The notes under the pieces: model-generated
The model's input: only the letters and a program-made list of their open reading frames with translations
What the model was told of the DNA's origin: nothing
Database searches by the model: none
Position numbers and translations under genes: made by a program
Origin: Chondrinema litorale
GTDB lineage: Bacteria > Bacteroidota > Bacteroidia > Cytophagales > Flammeovirgaceae
Direction of reading: 5' to 3'
Length of the DNA: 64,000 bases
Assembly: GCF_026250525.1 (NCBI RefSeq)
Contig: NZ_CP111043.1
Location: 4,043,001-4,107,000, forward strand
In this document: positions 32,826 to 42,020 of the stretch, piece by piece
Layout of the letters: each line of letters opens with the position of its first letter
How positions within the stretch are numbered: the stretch's first letter is position 1

Positions 32826-35303
32826 ATGAAGAAATTATTATTATTATCCCTTTGGATTACCATGCCGTTTTGTCTGTTGGCTCAGGTAAATGTTGATTAT
32901 AGTACACCAACAGAGTATGAAATTGGAGGTATAAACGTAGTGGGAGCTCAATTTCTCGATAGAAATTCACTTATTTCTATTGCGGGATTTAAAGTGGGTG
33001 AAAAAATCAAAATACCTGGTGACGACATTTCACTAGCTATTAGAAAACTGTGGAAACAAGGGATTTTAGGAGATATTAAAATTTCAGTTACAGAAATTCA
33101 GGGAAACAAAGCTTTTCTTCAAATAGAGTTAAAAGAAAGGCCAAGATTCTCCCGAATTATGTTTGAAGGGGTACCAAAAGGCCAACGACAAACACTCGAA
33201 GATAAAATAAAGTTGATAAGGGGTAGAGTTGTAACTGATGCTTTGGTAAAAAATACCACCAACACTCTTAAAAATCACTACATAGAAAAAGGTTTTAAGA
33301 ATGTTGATGTAACAATTGTGCCTCAAAAAGATACTGTTTTAAGTAATAGTGTTATTTTGAAAGTAATCATTGATAAGAAATCCAAAGTAAAAATCAATGA
33401 AATTAAGTTTGAAGGCATAGCAGCTTTTGAAGAAAAGAAACTTAAAAAGAAAATGAAGAAAACGAAGGAGAAAAAATTCCTTCGAATTTTCAGCCCGTCT
33501 AAATTCATTCCTGAAGAATACGAAAATGACAAGCAAAAGCTAATTGATTTTTATAACCAAAATGGTTACAGAAACATGGCTATTGTGGAGGATACAGTTT
33601 ACGATCACGATGAAAAAACTGTTAATATAGATCTAAAAATAGAAGAGGGAGAGAAATTCTTCTACAGAAATATCGATTGGACAGGTAACTATAAATATAC
33701 CGATGATCAATTGTCTATGGTATTAGGTATCGATCGTGGCGATGTTTATAATCCAAAAGAATTGAATGAGCGTCTTAACTTTAATCCGCAGGGCACAGAC
33801 GTTACCTCACTATACATGGACGATGGTTATCTATTCTTCTCAGTAGAACCTGTTGAAGTACTTGTAGAAGGAGATTCTATTGATATAGAAATGAGAATGT
33901 TTGAAGGTGAGCAAGCAACTATTAACAAGGTAATTGTAAATGGTAACACACAAACCAACGACCACGTAATTTTTAGGGAGTTAAGAACATTACCAGGTCA
34001 AAAATTCTCTAGATCAGATTTAATTAGAACACAAAGAGAACTTGCCACTTTAGGTTATTTCGACCCTGAAACAATTGAAATAAATCCTAAACCTAACTAT
34101 GCAAATAGTACGGTTGATATAGAATACAATGTAACTGAAAAACCAAATGACCAGATAGAATTATCTGGTGGTTGGGGTGGTCAGTTTGGATTCGTTGGTA
34201 CTCTAGGTCTAGTATTCAACAACTTCTCATTGAGAAGAATTACAGATTTTGACTACTGGAAACCACTTCCAAAAGGTGATGGCCAGAGACTTAACTTGAG
34301 AATGCAGGCAAATGGTAGAAGATACCAAACATACTCAGTTACCTTTACAGAGCCATGGTTAGGTGGTAGAAAGCCAAATTCATTTACGATGAGTTTCAAC
34401 AGATCGGTAATCAGGTTGATTAGTTATACTGGTGATTCTTACGGTAGCTTAAAAAGTAGCGGTGTAACAGTTAGTTTAGGTCGTAGATTACCTTGGCCAG
34501 ATGACTTCTTCACTATGTCTAACTCATTGAGTTTCTTAGTGTATAATCTAGATGATTACAATGCTACTGGTTTCGAAAACTATTCATCTGGTACTTCATA
34601 CAACTTTACATTTAATACAACCTTAGCAAGAAACAGTATTGACCAGCCTACTTTCCCAAGAACTGGTTCAAGTATCTCGTTAAGTGCAAGCTTTACACCT
34701 CCATATTCTCAGTTTACAGGAAGTTCTTTTGCAGAGGTAAGTGGTGTTGAACAGTACAAATGGGTTGAGTATCATAAGTGGATGTTTGATAACTCATGGT
34801 TCCTAAACATAGTTGGTAATCTAGTATTGAATACCAGAGTGAATATGGGTTTCATGGGTAGGTATTCAAAATCAAAAGCATTAGGACCGTTTGAAAGGTT
34901 TATTCTTGGTGGTGATGGTCTTTCTCAAAACTCTTACTTAATTGGTACCGATATTATCGGTCTTAGAGGATATCAAAATAACTCAATATACCCAACTAAC
35001 ACAGATGAGTACGGTGGAGTTATATATAATAAATTTGTAATGGAATTGAGGTATCCAGTTTCGTTGAACCCTTCTGCAACTATTTATGTACAAACTTTTG
35101 TTGAAGGTGGAAATAACTGGGGAAGCTTCGAAGAGTATAACCCATTTAACCTGTACCGTTCAGCAGGTGTGGGTGCAAGAATCTTTATGCCAGCATTTGG
35201 TTTACTAGGTGTTGACTGGGGTTATGGATTTGATGAAATTCCAAACAATCCGGATGCAAATGGAGCACAGTTCCACTTTACCATCGGACAACAGTTTAGA
35301 TAA
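32826..35303 (+). CDS. bamA: Outer-membrane protein assembly factor BamA
   Basis: The 825-residue protein starts with a signal peptide (cleavage near residue 20, LLAQ). Periplasmic POTRA repeats follow to about residue 440 and then a 16-strand Omp85 barrel. Marks include GLRGYQNNS late in the barrel, the loop that binds the barrel interior in Omp85 proteins, and a final strand FHFTIGQQFR ending in aromatic-plus-basic residues. BamA inserts beta-barrel proteins into the outer membrane. A lysine-rich stretch near 195-220 is unusual within the POTRA region. Skp-like chaperone genes follow. Confidence 0.95.
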   Translation: MKKLLLLSLWITMPFCLLAQVNVDYSTPTEYEIGGINVVGAQFLDRNSLISIAGFKVGEKIKIPGDDISLAIRKLWKQGILGDIKISVTEIQGNKAFLQIELKERPRFSRIMFEGVPKGQRQTLEDKIKLIRGRVVTDALVKNTTNTLKNHYIEKGFKNVDVTIVPQKDTVLSNSVILKVIIDKKSKVKINEIKFEGIAAFEEKKLKKKMKKTKEKKFLRIFSPSKFIPEEYENDKQKLIDFYNQNGYRNMAIVEDTVYDHDEKTVNIDLKIEEGEKFFYRNIDWTGNYKYTDDQLSMVLGIDRGDVYNPKELNERLNFNPQGTDVTSLYMDDGYLFFSVEPVEVLVEGDSIDIEMRMFEGEQATINKVIVNGNTQTNDHVIFRELRTLPGQKFSRSDLIRTQRELATLGYFDPETIEINPKPNYANSTVDIEYNVTEKPNDQIELSGGWGGQFGFVGTLGLVFNNFSLRRITDFDYWKPLPKGDGQRLNLRMQANGRRYQTYSVTFTEPWLGGRKPNSFTMSFNRSVIRLISYTGDSYGSLKSSGVTVSLGRRLPWPDDFFTMSNSLSFLVYNLDDYNATGFENYSSGTSYNFTFNTTLARNSIDQPTFPRTGSSISLSASFTPPYSQFTGSSFAEVSGVEQYKWVEYHKWMFDNSWFLNIVGNLVLNTRVNMGFMGRYSKSKALGPFERFILGGDGLSQNSYLIGTDIIGLRGYQNNSIYPTNTDEYGGVIYNKFVMELRYPVSLNPSATIYVQTFVEGGNNWGSFEEYNPFNLYRSAGVGARIFMPAFGLLGVDWGYGFDEIPNNPDANGAQFHFTIGQQFR

Positions 35304-35351
35304 GACGATAAATTTGGCTGTGTTTAAATTTTTTAATTTAGCTTTTAACAG

Positions 35352-35879
35352 ATGCCGATATCAAGATATTTGATGATTTTAGGAATGCTGGCAATAACTA
35401 CACAAAGTTATTGTCAGCGTTTTGGTTATGTCAATACTGATGAAATTTATAAAAACTTACCTGAGTATCAAGCTGCTGTAGCAGAAATTGACAATCTCAT
35501 AAATAACTGGAATAGAGAGATTAAAGAAAAGAAAATGGAGCGAAGTAAGTTGATGCAGCAGTTTGAAATTGATGCACCTTTGCTTACTCAAGAGCTTAAA
35601 AATGAAAGATTAGAGGAGATTAGAACGATAGATCAGGAGCTTAGAGAGTTTCAAAATAACAGGTTTGGTTATAAAGGAATGCTCACAATAAAAAAAGAAC
35701 AGGTTATCGACCCAATTGTTGAGAAGGTTTTTCAAGCGACAGAGCGAGTAGCAAAAATTAAAAAAGTGGATTTCTTGTTTGATGTTGCCTCAGATTTATC
35801 ACTTCCATATGTTAGACCATCAAAAGATTATACAGATTTTGTACTAGAGCAATTAGGTGTTAGTATACCCAAGGACTAA
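35352..35879 (+). CDS. OmpH/Skp-family periplasmic chaperone (1 of 4)
   Basis: The 175-residue protein has a signal peptide cut near residue 22 (QSYCQ). The Skp pattern follows: RFGYVNTDEIYKNLPEYQ, a long charged coiled-coil arm at about 40-110, and a C-terminal strand region with VDFLFDVASDLSLPYV. Skp trimers hold unfolded outer-membrane proteins for delivery to BamA. The gene begins 48 bases after bamA and is the first of four related genes in a row. Confidence 0.88.
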   Translation: MPISRYLMILGMLAITTQSYCQRFGYVNTDEIYKNLPEYQAAVAEIDNLINNWNREIKEKKMERSKLMQQFEIDAPLLTQELKNERLEEIRTIDQELREFQNNRFGYKGMLTIKKEQVIDPIVEKVFQATERVAKIKKVDFLFDVASDLSLPYVRPSKDYTDFVLEQLGVSIPKD

Positions 35880-35945
35880 ATGCGTTCTGTTAGTTTCTGA
35901 ACCACATATATTACTTTCGCGTTTCCCTAGCAAATTACCCAATTT

Positions 35946-36989
35946 ATGAGATTTTTTTCAATTAGCATTATTCTGATCTTATGTGTGTATGGTGTACATG
36001 CGCAAAAGTATGGCTATTTTGATTCAAGAGTAGTAATACAATCACTATTAGAGTATAAAGATGCACAGAAAGAACTGGATAAATTTGCAGAAACTTGGAA
36101 GAATGAACTAGATCAGAAATATAAGACACTTGAAGATCTACAAGAAACTTATGCTAGTAAAGAGATTCTGTTAAAACCTAGCGATAGACAGAAACAACTA
36201 CAAAATATTTATGATTTAGAATTGGAGATAGAAGAATATAGACAATCTAAATTTGGATACGAAGGAGCTTTATATCTCAAACGTCAAGCTTTAATTGAAC
36301 CAATACAAGAAAAAATTTTTGAGGGTGTATCGAGTGTTTGTAGAAAAAACAGACTTGAATTTCTGTTTGATAAAGCTTCAAGTATTGTGATAATATATTC
36401 AGATCCAATACATAATTATACCAAGCTTATAACTGCAGAATTGGAGCCCAAAGAGGAAGAAGGGGAAGAAGAGCAACAGTATGGGCAAAAAGAAGAGGTG
36501 AAGCCAGAGCCTGCAGAATATGCTGGATACATCAATAGCGATTATGTCTTAAAGAAGATGCCAGAATATCAAGATGTTCTGAATGAATTAGAAAACTACG
36601 AAGGAATGTGGAAACACAATTTCGATTCATTAAATCTGCAATTAGACTCACTAAATGATGTATTTAAGAAAGATGAGGTATATCTCACTTCTGAAATGAA
36701 AGATATTAGAGTAAAAGAGATAAATAAAAAGAAAGAGGAAGTTAGAAAGTTTCAGGTAGATAAATACGGGCCAGAAGGAGAGGTATTTACTAAGAGATTG
36801 GAGCTTTTAAAGCCTTTGCAAGAAAAAATATATGAGTCAACTGAAAAGGTTGCTCAAGAAAAAAATGTCCATTTTGTTTTTGATAAAACGGACGACCACT
36901 CAATGTTCTATGTAAATCCAGTCTATGATTATTCAGATTATGTATTGGAAGAAATGGGATTGGGTGAACAAGAAGATATTGTAAGGTAA
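35946..36989 (+). CDS. Double-domain OmpH/Skp-like protein (2 of 4)
   Basis: This 347-residue protein contains two full OmpH/Skp units. The first follows the signal peptide (cut near residue 19, GVHAQ) with KYGYFDSRVVIQSLLEYKD. An acidic Glu-rich linker spans about 160-187. The second begins AGYINSDYVLKKMPEYQD and ends with VHFVFDKTDDHSMFYV. Skp works as a trimer of single units, so a fused pair must assemble differently or form mixed oligomers. The fusion is intact with no frameshift. Confidence 0.85.
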   Translation: MRFFSISIILILCVYGVHAQKYGYFDSRVVIQSLLEYKDAQKELDKFAETWKNELDQKYKTLEDLQETYASKEILLKPSDRQKQLQNIYDLELEIEEYRQSKFGYEGALYLKRQALIEPIQEKIFEGVSSVCRKNRLEFLFDKASSIVIIYSDPIHNYTKLITAELEPKEEEGEEEQQYGQKEEVKPEPAEYAGYINSDYVLKKMPEYQDVLNELENYEGMWKHNFDSLNLQLDSLNDVFKKDEVYLTSEMKDIRVKEINKKKEEVRKFQVDKYGPEGEVFTKRLELLKPLQEKIYESTEKVAQEKNVHFVFDKTDDHSMFYVNPVYDYSDYVLEEMGLGEQEDIVR

Positions 36990-37124
36990 ATCCAAAGAGA
37001 AATAACACGCTAATTTTCAAACAAATGCTTATAAATTGTAATGCGTACCTGCTTATTTTTCTTGTTTCCTTTTACTTTCAGTATGTTTGTAGATAGTTTT
37101 TAAACCATAAATTAATTTTAGAAG

Positions 37125-37625
37125 ATGAAAACTAAACTTTTGATATTATTTTCATTAGTAGTTATTTCTTTTTCATCCTTAGCACAGGATCAAAAATTTG
37201 CATACGTAAATTCAGATAGCGTATTGCGTTCAATGCCTGCATATAAGGTGCAAATGAAATCTTATGAATCTTATGTAAAACAGCTTCAGACACAACTTCA
37301 AACAAAGCAAACATCATTACAACAAAAATTTGCAGAGTATCAGCAAAATGGAGGAGATTGGTTGCCAAACATTCGTCAGGAGAAAGAACAAGAATTGACA
37401 GCGCTCGATCAAGAAATTAAAACTTTTGCTCAAACCTCTCAATTGAACATGCAACGTAAACAACAAGAGTTGTTAGAGCCTTTGTTAGAAGAAGTGCAAA
37501 CAGCTATTGAGGCTATTGCAAAAGCAGAAAGTATAACTTTCGTATTGCCTGACCAAACTTTCCTTTATTCTAAAACCGACTACGATATAACTGGAAAAGT
37601 TATAGCCAAATTAACTGGTAATTAA
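37125..37625 (+). CDS. OmpH/Skp-family periplasmic chaperone (3 of 4)
   Basis: The 166-residue protein has a signal peptide cut near residue 20 (SLAQ). It then shows KFAYVNSDSVLRSMPAYK, a Gln-rich coiled-coil arm (QLQTQLQTKQ) and a C-terminal ITFVLPDQTFLYS strand. It is closer to the next gene (37729) than to the first two. It should chaperone outer-membrane proteins in the periplasm. Confidence 0.88.
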   Translation: MKTKLLILFSLVVISFSSLAQDQKFAYVNSDSVLRSMPAYKVQMKSYESYVKQLQTQLQTKQTSLQQKFAEYQQNGGDWLPNIRQEKEQELTALDQEIKTFAQTSQLNMQRKQQELLEPLLEEVQTAIEAIAKAESITFVLPDQTFLYSKTDYDITGKVIAKLTGN

Positions 37626-37728
37626 TTAGTATTTGTCGGTTAGAAATAGCTTTACCGCAAGTTTAATGATACTAATATTAGGCAAGTAGTGATTAAATTG
37701 TTTATTTTCGCAGAAAAAATTTAATAAA

Positions 37729-38262
37729 ATGAAGAAATTTGTATTTATATGCATAGCTGCTTTTTTAGCATTTGGTAGCTTACAAGCACAAGAAAGTGTA
37801 AAAATCGGCTATGTTAGTGTGGATAGCGTAATGTTGTCTTTGCCAGAATACAAAACTCAAATGAAGCAGTATGAGAGTTATGCAAAGCAATTAGAGAATG
37901 AAATCAACTCTAAGAGAACCACACTTCAAGCAAAAGCAGAAGATTTAGAAGCTAACTATAAAGATATGCTTCCTGATATTGTTCAGGAAAGGCAAAAAGA
38001 ATTACAGCAGCTAGATCAGAATCTACAACAATTTGCTCAACAAGCACAACAAAAGCTATCTAGAAAAGAGCAAGAGCTGTTAAATCCTATCTTGGTTAAA
38101 ATTCAGCAGGGAATTGATGATGTAGCTAAAGAGCAGTCATATACTTTTATCGTTCAGGATCAAGTTTTCCTTTATTCTGATAATAAATATGATATAACTG
38201 TTGATGTAATTAAGAAATTAGGTGGTGATGTAAATGCTACTGCAACTAATAGTAACGAGTAA
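37729..38262 (+). CDS. OmpH/Skp-family periplasmic chaperone (4 of 4)
   Basis: The 177-residue protein has a signal peptide cut near residue 21 (LQAQ). It then shows KIGYVSVDSVMLSLPEYKTQ, a coiled-coil arm and a C-terminal VQDQVFLYSDNKYDIT segment that closely matches the previous gene. The pair probably arose by recent duplication. A strong terminator follows at 38290 and closes the bamA-Skp block. Confidence 0.88.
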   Translation: MKKFVFICIAAFLAFGSLQAQESVKIGYVSVDSVMLSLPEYKTQMKQYESYAKQLENEINSKRTTLQAKAEDLEANYKDMLPDIVQERQKELQQLDQNLQQFAQQAQQKLSRKEQELLNPILVKIQQGIDDVAKEQSYTFIVQDQVFLYSDNKYDITVDVIKKLGGDVNATATNSNE

Positions 38263-38289
38263 GAATTACTTTAAGTAATTTAAAGATAT

Positions 38290-38318
38290 AAGCCTCTAAA
38301 TTTTAGAGGCTTTTTTAT
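38290..38318 (+). terminator. Terminator of the Skp gene cluster
   Basis: AAGCCTCTAA pairs with TTAGAGGCTT around a 3-base loop and is followed by a run of T. It overlaps the stop codon of the convergent dehydratase gene. Confidence 0.85.
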
Positions 38319-39292
38319 TGTAGTAATGTTTTTAGTTGCGAAATAGATAACCTTCTTCCACAAAGTATTAAAACTACTTTTTGTCCTTTGTAACTAGCAG
38401 CATTTTGTATTAAAGAGGCGAGTGAAAGCCCAGCAGCTCCTTCTACAATGTATTGATGTTTCTCGATTATGAGTTTAAGTGCAGATTTAATTTCTTTTTC
38501 ATTTACTAAATAAAAAGCATCAATTATCTCTTTACAGAGTTCGAATGTGATAGCATCGGGTTCAATTCCACCAGCAGTTCCATCTGAAATGGTATCTAAA
38601 CTCTCCATTTCTATTATTTTCCCCGCTTTTAAAGATTCATGCATAACAGGAGAGTTTAATGGCTGACATCCAATTATTTTAGTCTCAGGAAGATGAGCTT
38701 GAAGGTAGGAGCCAATACCAGAAATTAGCCCTCCTCCTCCAACGGGAATAAAAACAGCATCAGGCTTAAAGTTAAGAGAGCTACTTTGTTTCTCAACTTC
38801 TACCCCAATTGTACCTTGACCTGCTATAATGTCTAAATCATTATAAGGAGAAATATAGGTGCCATTTACCTTTTGAGCTTTCTCTAATGCATGTAATTCA
38901 GACTCTACACAATCATTACCAAACTGTTCTAAGTTTATATTGTAGAAGCTTAATGCTTCAAGCTTGGTTTTAGAGGTATTTTCTGGTAATACAATTGTTC
39001 CATGTTGCTTAAGTGTTTGAGCAGCTTGAGCAAAAGCAAGTCCATGGTTGCCTGTAGATGAGGTTATTAGCTCAGATTCGATTCCTTTTTCTTGTAGTGC
39101 TAAGAGTTTGTTAAAAGCTCCTCTTATTTTAAATGAACCTGAAAGCTGAAGGTTTTCAAGCTTTAGATATACTTCAGCTCCAGTGAGTTTACTTAGAAAT
39201 GCTGAATATTCAAGAGGTGTTTCAAAAACATATTTCTTAATTCTTTTCTCAGCAATCGATACTTCTTCACTAACAGACATCAGGTTCATCAC
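38315..39292 (-). CDS. Threonine/serine dehydratase-like PLP enzyme
   Basis: The 325-residue protein belongs to the fold-type II PLP enzymes. The cofactor lysine is Lys55 in SGSFKIRGA, the substrate loop is SSTGNHG, and the phosphate-binding loop is PVGGGGLISG. Length and lack of a C-terminal ACT domain fit the catabolic threonine dehydratase or serine racemase group, so it is probably not feedback-regulated by isoleucine. It forms ammonia and a 2-oxo acid from threonine or serine; the exact substrate is open. The gene starts 10 bases after the DUF368 gene, so they are co-transcribed. Confidence 0.85.
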   Translation of the reverse strand: MMNLMSVSEEVSIAEKRIKKYVFETPLEYSAFLSKLTGAEVYLKLENLQLSGSFKIRGAFNKLLALQEKGIESELITSSTGNHGLAFAQAAQTLKQHGTIVLPENTSKTKLEALSFYNINLEQFGNDCVESELHALEKAQKVNGTYISPYNDLDIIAGQGTIGVEVEKQSSSLNFKPDAVFIPVGGGGLISGIGSYLQAHLPETKIIGCQPLNSPVMHESLKAGKIIEMESLDTISDGTAGGIEPDAITFELCKEIIDAFYLVNEKEIKSALKLIIEKHQYIVEGAAGLSLASLIQNAASYKGQKVVLILCGRRLSISQLKTLLQ

Positions 39293-39302
39293 AAATTAAT
39301 AT

Positions 39303-40277
39303 TTAGCTTTTAACAGTTTTTCTTGAAGAAAATAATTCTAAGCTATAAACACAAAAGAAACCTAGAATTGCAAGAATAGCAGCCCACATTAATTGAGAAG
39401 GTTCACCTGTAATTTCTGAATATGTAAATGGAAGTACATTTTCTTGAAGTAATGGTTTTACTACTCCATGTCTATCAGTATAAGTAGTAATAGTTTCTTT
39501 CCAAGGCCAAATTTTATTGAGAGAGCCAAAAAGAAAACCAATTAGTAAAGCGACAGTAATATCATGATGGTGCTTAAATAACCAGCTCAAAACTCTTGAA
39601 AATGAGAGTAGACCAAACAAACATCCCACAATAAAAACAAGAATGAGCTTAAAATGATTAAATGCTTCTCCAATATCACTGGCAACTAAACCATCTATCG
39701 TTTTTTGGATACTCCCAAAAATTAATTGGTAGGCGCCCATCAATATTAATATAAAACTACCAGAGATACCGGGGAGAATCATCGCACATATTGCTACAGC
39801 TCCACATATAAACACATAAAAAAGGCTCGTATTTTCATCTGCAATTGTACTAATACTGGTAATATAATAGGCAACAACAGCACCTATAATAAGAGAAACA
39901 ATTGGTAGCACACTCCATGCTTTTATTTCTTTAGCAATAAGAAAAATAGAGGCTATAATTAATCCAAAGAAGAAAGACCACAATAATATTGGTTGATGCT
40001 CTAATAGATAGAGAACTATTCGAGAGAGTGAAACAATCGAAAGAGCTATACCTCCAAAAAGCACTGCTAAAAAAGTGCCGTTGATTTTTGCCCAGAAATC
40101 AGCAAATCTTCCTTTTAAAAGTAATTTTAAAGCTTCTAAATCAACTGACTTGATAGAGTTAAGTAACTCTTCATAAATACCTGAGATAAATGCAATTGTT
40201 CCACCTGATACTCCGGGTACTACATCAGCAGCGCCCATGGCAACTCCTTTAAAAAAAAGTAAAATCCTATTTTTCAT
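39303..40277 (-). CDS. DUF368 family polyprenyl-phosphate translocase (PopT-like)
   Basis: The 324-residue protein has eight or more membrane helices and the two DUF368 signatures, MGAADVVPGVSGGTIAF at 15-31 and ILPGISGSFILILMGAY near the middle. DUF368 proteins were reported as translocases that recycle undecaprenyl phosphate across the inner membrane. The same window encodes UppS, which makes this carrier, but not in the same operon. Pairing with a dehydratase gene downstream is unexplained. Confidence 0.88.
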   Translation of the reverse strand: MKNRILLFFKGVAMGAADVVPGVSGGTIAFISGIYEELLNSIKSVDLEALKLLLKGRFADFWAKINGTFLAVLFGGIALSIVSLSRIVLYLLEHQPILLWSFFFGLIIASIFLIAKEIKAWSVLPIVSLIIGAVVAYYITSISTIADENTSLFYVFICGAVAICAMILPGISGSFILILMGAYQLIFGSIQKTIDGLVASDIGEAFNHFKLILVFIVGCLFGLLSFSRVLSWLFKHHHDITVALLIGFLFGSLNKIWPWKETITTYTDRHGVVKPLLQENVLPFTYSEITGEPSQLMWAAILAILGFFCVYSLELFSSRKTVKS

Positions 40278-40361
40278 GAAAAAATGAAGTCTAATTTATT
40301 AAAGTGGGTAAAAATAGAGGAAAGGCTTAATTTGCAAGGATATATTTACACTTATTTACAT

Positions 40362-40396
40362 AAAAAAGAGCATTTGCGTTAAATACAAATGCTCTC
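40362..40396 (-). terminator. Terminator of the small Cys-rich membrane gene
   Basis: On the minus strand GAGCATTTG pairs with CAAATGCTC and is followed by six T. It lies 25 bases after the stop at 40421. Confidence 0.8.
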
Positions 40397-40420
40397 GATA
40401 ATTAATTCAAAGTATCTTAT

Positions 40421-40654
40421 TTAAGAAACTTTTTCTATTTCAGGTAATTCTGCTAATTCTGTATTGTCGTTATTATTCTCACATTCAGATGGTTTTCTAC
40501 CACACAAAGAACACGTTACACCATCGTTTTGCAAAAATGGACTTTGCGACGCACAGGTACCTTTAAATTCTCCATTTTTCAAGAAAATAAGCCTTACACT
40601 CATTAATACGAAAAATAACGCGATAAACCCTATGCCTAAAAGTACTGTTGCCAT
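40421..40654 (-). CDS. Small membrane protein with four cysteines, NqrM-like
   Basis: The 77-residue protein has one membrane helix (residues 5-25) and a KGTCASQS segment followed by CSLCGRKPSEC. The cysteines are 34, 48, 51 and 58. Size, topology and the KGxC plus CxxC layout resemble NqrM, which helps deliver iron to the sodium-translocating NADH:quinone oxidoreductase. The match is by pattern only and the C-terminal part differs, so this is tentative. No nqr genes are in the window. It has its own terminator. Confidence 0.6.
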   Translation of the reverse strand: MATVLLGIGFIALFFVLMSVRLIFLKNGEFKGTCASQSPFLQNDGVTCSLCGRKPSECENNNDNTELAELPEIEKVS

Positions 40655-40789
40655 ATTAAATCTCTTTTATTTTAGTAACTAAATGCAGTATCGTATAGTT
40701 CTTAATTTATGCTTTTTATTCGCCATAAAATTACTGCTGTATTTCAAGAAAGGCAAAATTTAATACGAATTAGAGATTGCTATAACTAC

Positions 40790-41863
40790 TTAGCTCTCAG
40801 CCATGTTTTTTTCAAAATCTGCCCAATTAAAATTGTTATAAGCAATAATGGATATATAATCAGTTTCTTCAATTATTAAATCCATATCTGGACAGGTTTC
40901 TGGGTCATTGTTTCTAATATGTGCAAAAAGATTACATTTAGTATTTGTGAGTTTGCTGGTTTTAATCATTTTACTTTGTAGCTCTTCCCAAGTCCAGCCT
41001 ACACTAAGTTTGGGTCTTACAGTTTTAGGATTAGCTCCTTTGCTATTAAGAAGTAGCTTTTCAAAAATTTCTGAAGAGTATTTATCTTGACATTCTTGAA
41101 CAATTGCAAAAAGCTCGAAACTTTCCATTACTTGGGTCGATTTGCTATCGTCAAACATCCACGCATTTTTAGGGTCAACCAATATGTGTAAGATTCTCGT
41201 TTGGTCTTCTACGAACTTATCTATTAAGTCTACAATTGTTTTGGTAGCACCATCTGAGTCTGGTACAGAAGGTTTGATCGGGAAAACAATTACAGCTTTA
41301 TTATCTTTTAAAGCTGCCATCTCGTAGGTTTCTCGGCTCAAAGTATTTCCTCTTATAAAGTGTACGTTTGGCAAAATGCTAATATTTTCTGGTAGTTGAT
41401 TAATAGAGCTATCTACGATGCAAACACCTGCATCTTCTTCAACACTTCTAAGTTCAGAAATAAAATTAATTACCTGATAGTCTCCTGGAAAATTGAAAAT
41501 AATGTAACCGTTTTTAAAAGGATTGTGCATAAGACCTAATTTTTTCTTGTCTAATAAATGTTGTCTGTAATCAAAAGCGGCTGTAAAGACTGAGCCTAAC
41601 ACAGCAATTCCGGCCGTACAAAGTATAACTGTTGCCCATCTGCCTAATACTGTTTCGGCTGGTCTGTTGCCATAACCAACAGTTGTTAGGGTTTGCCAGC
41701 TTTGCCAAAATGCTTCTCCCCAAGAGACTTCTTCTGCGAAATAAAATGAAATGCTAAATGCAAGAAAGATGAAAAGAAATAGTAAACTAAGCTGAATTAA
41801 CCACATTAAAGGCTGTTGATCTTTAAATCTTTTTGTCAGATTGCGAATAATATTTAATATCAT
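40790..41863 (-). CDS. Potassium channel with RCK/TrkA-N-type domain
   Basis: The 357-residue protein has two membrane helices (about 20-42 and 76-96) around a pore helix and the selectivity filter TTVGYG (60-65). The cytoplasmic part from about 115 begins GYIIFNFPGDYQV and resembles an RCK domain, although the usual GxGxxG nucleotide motif is altered to FNFPGD. It should be a two-helix potassium channel gated by a soluble ligand. The altered loop makes NAD binding doubtful. It is monocistronic and diverges from the histidine kinase gene. Confidence 0.88.
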   Translation of the reverse strand: MILNIIRNLTKRFKDQQPLMWLIQLSLLFLFIFLAFSISFYFAEEVSWGEAFWQSWQTLTTVGYGNRPAETVLGRWATVILCTAGIAVLGSVFTAAFDYRQHLLDKKKLGLMHNPFKNGYIIFNFPGDYQVINFISELRSVEEDAGVCIVDSSINQLPENISILPNVHFIRGNTLSRETYEMAALKDNKAVIVFPIKPSVPDSDGATKTIVDLIDKFVEDQTRILHILVDPKNAWMFDDSKSTQVMESFELFAIVQECQDKYSSEIFEKLLLNSKGANPKTVRPKLSVGWTWEELQSKMIKTSKLTNTKCNLFAHIRNNDPETCPDMDLIIEETDYISIIAYNNFNWADFEKNMAES

Positions 41864-42020
41864 GACAAATCTTATCTATTTTTGTATAAAATTGGGTGAA
41901 ATTTATTAAATAAATAGCTTTATTATAAGTTATATTTAACGAATTGAGTCCCAAAAATTTAAATAACTTACATGCTAAAAAAATATGCATAATGTTTTTT
42001 AAAATGTATTCAATCTAATT

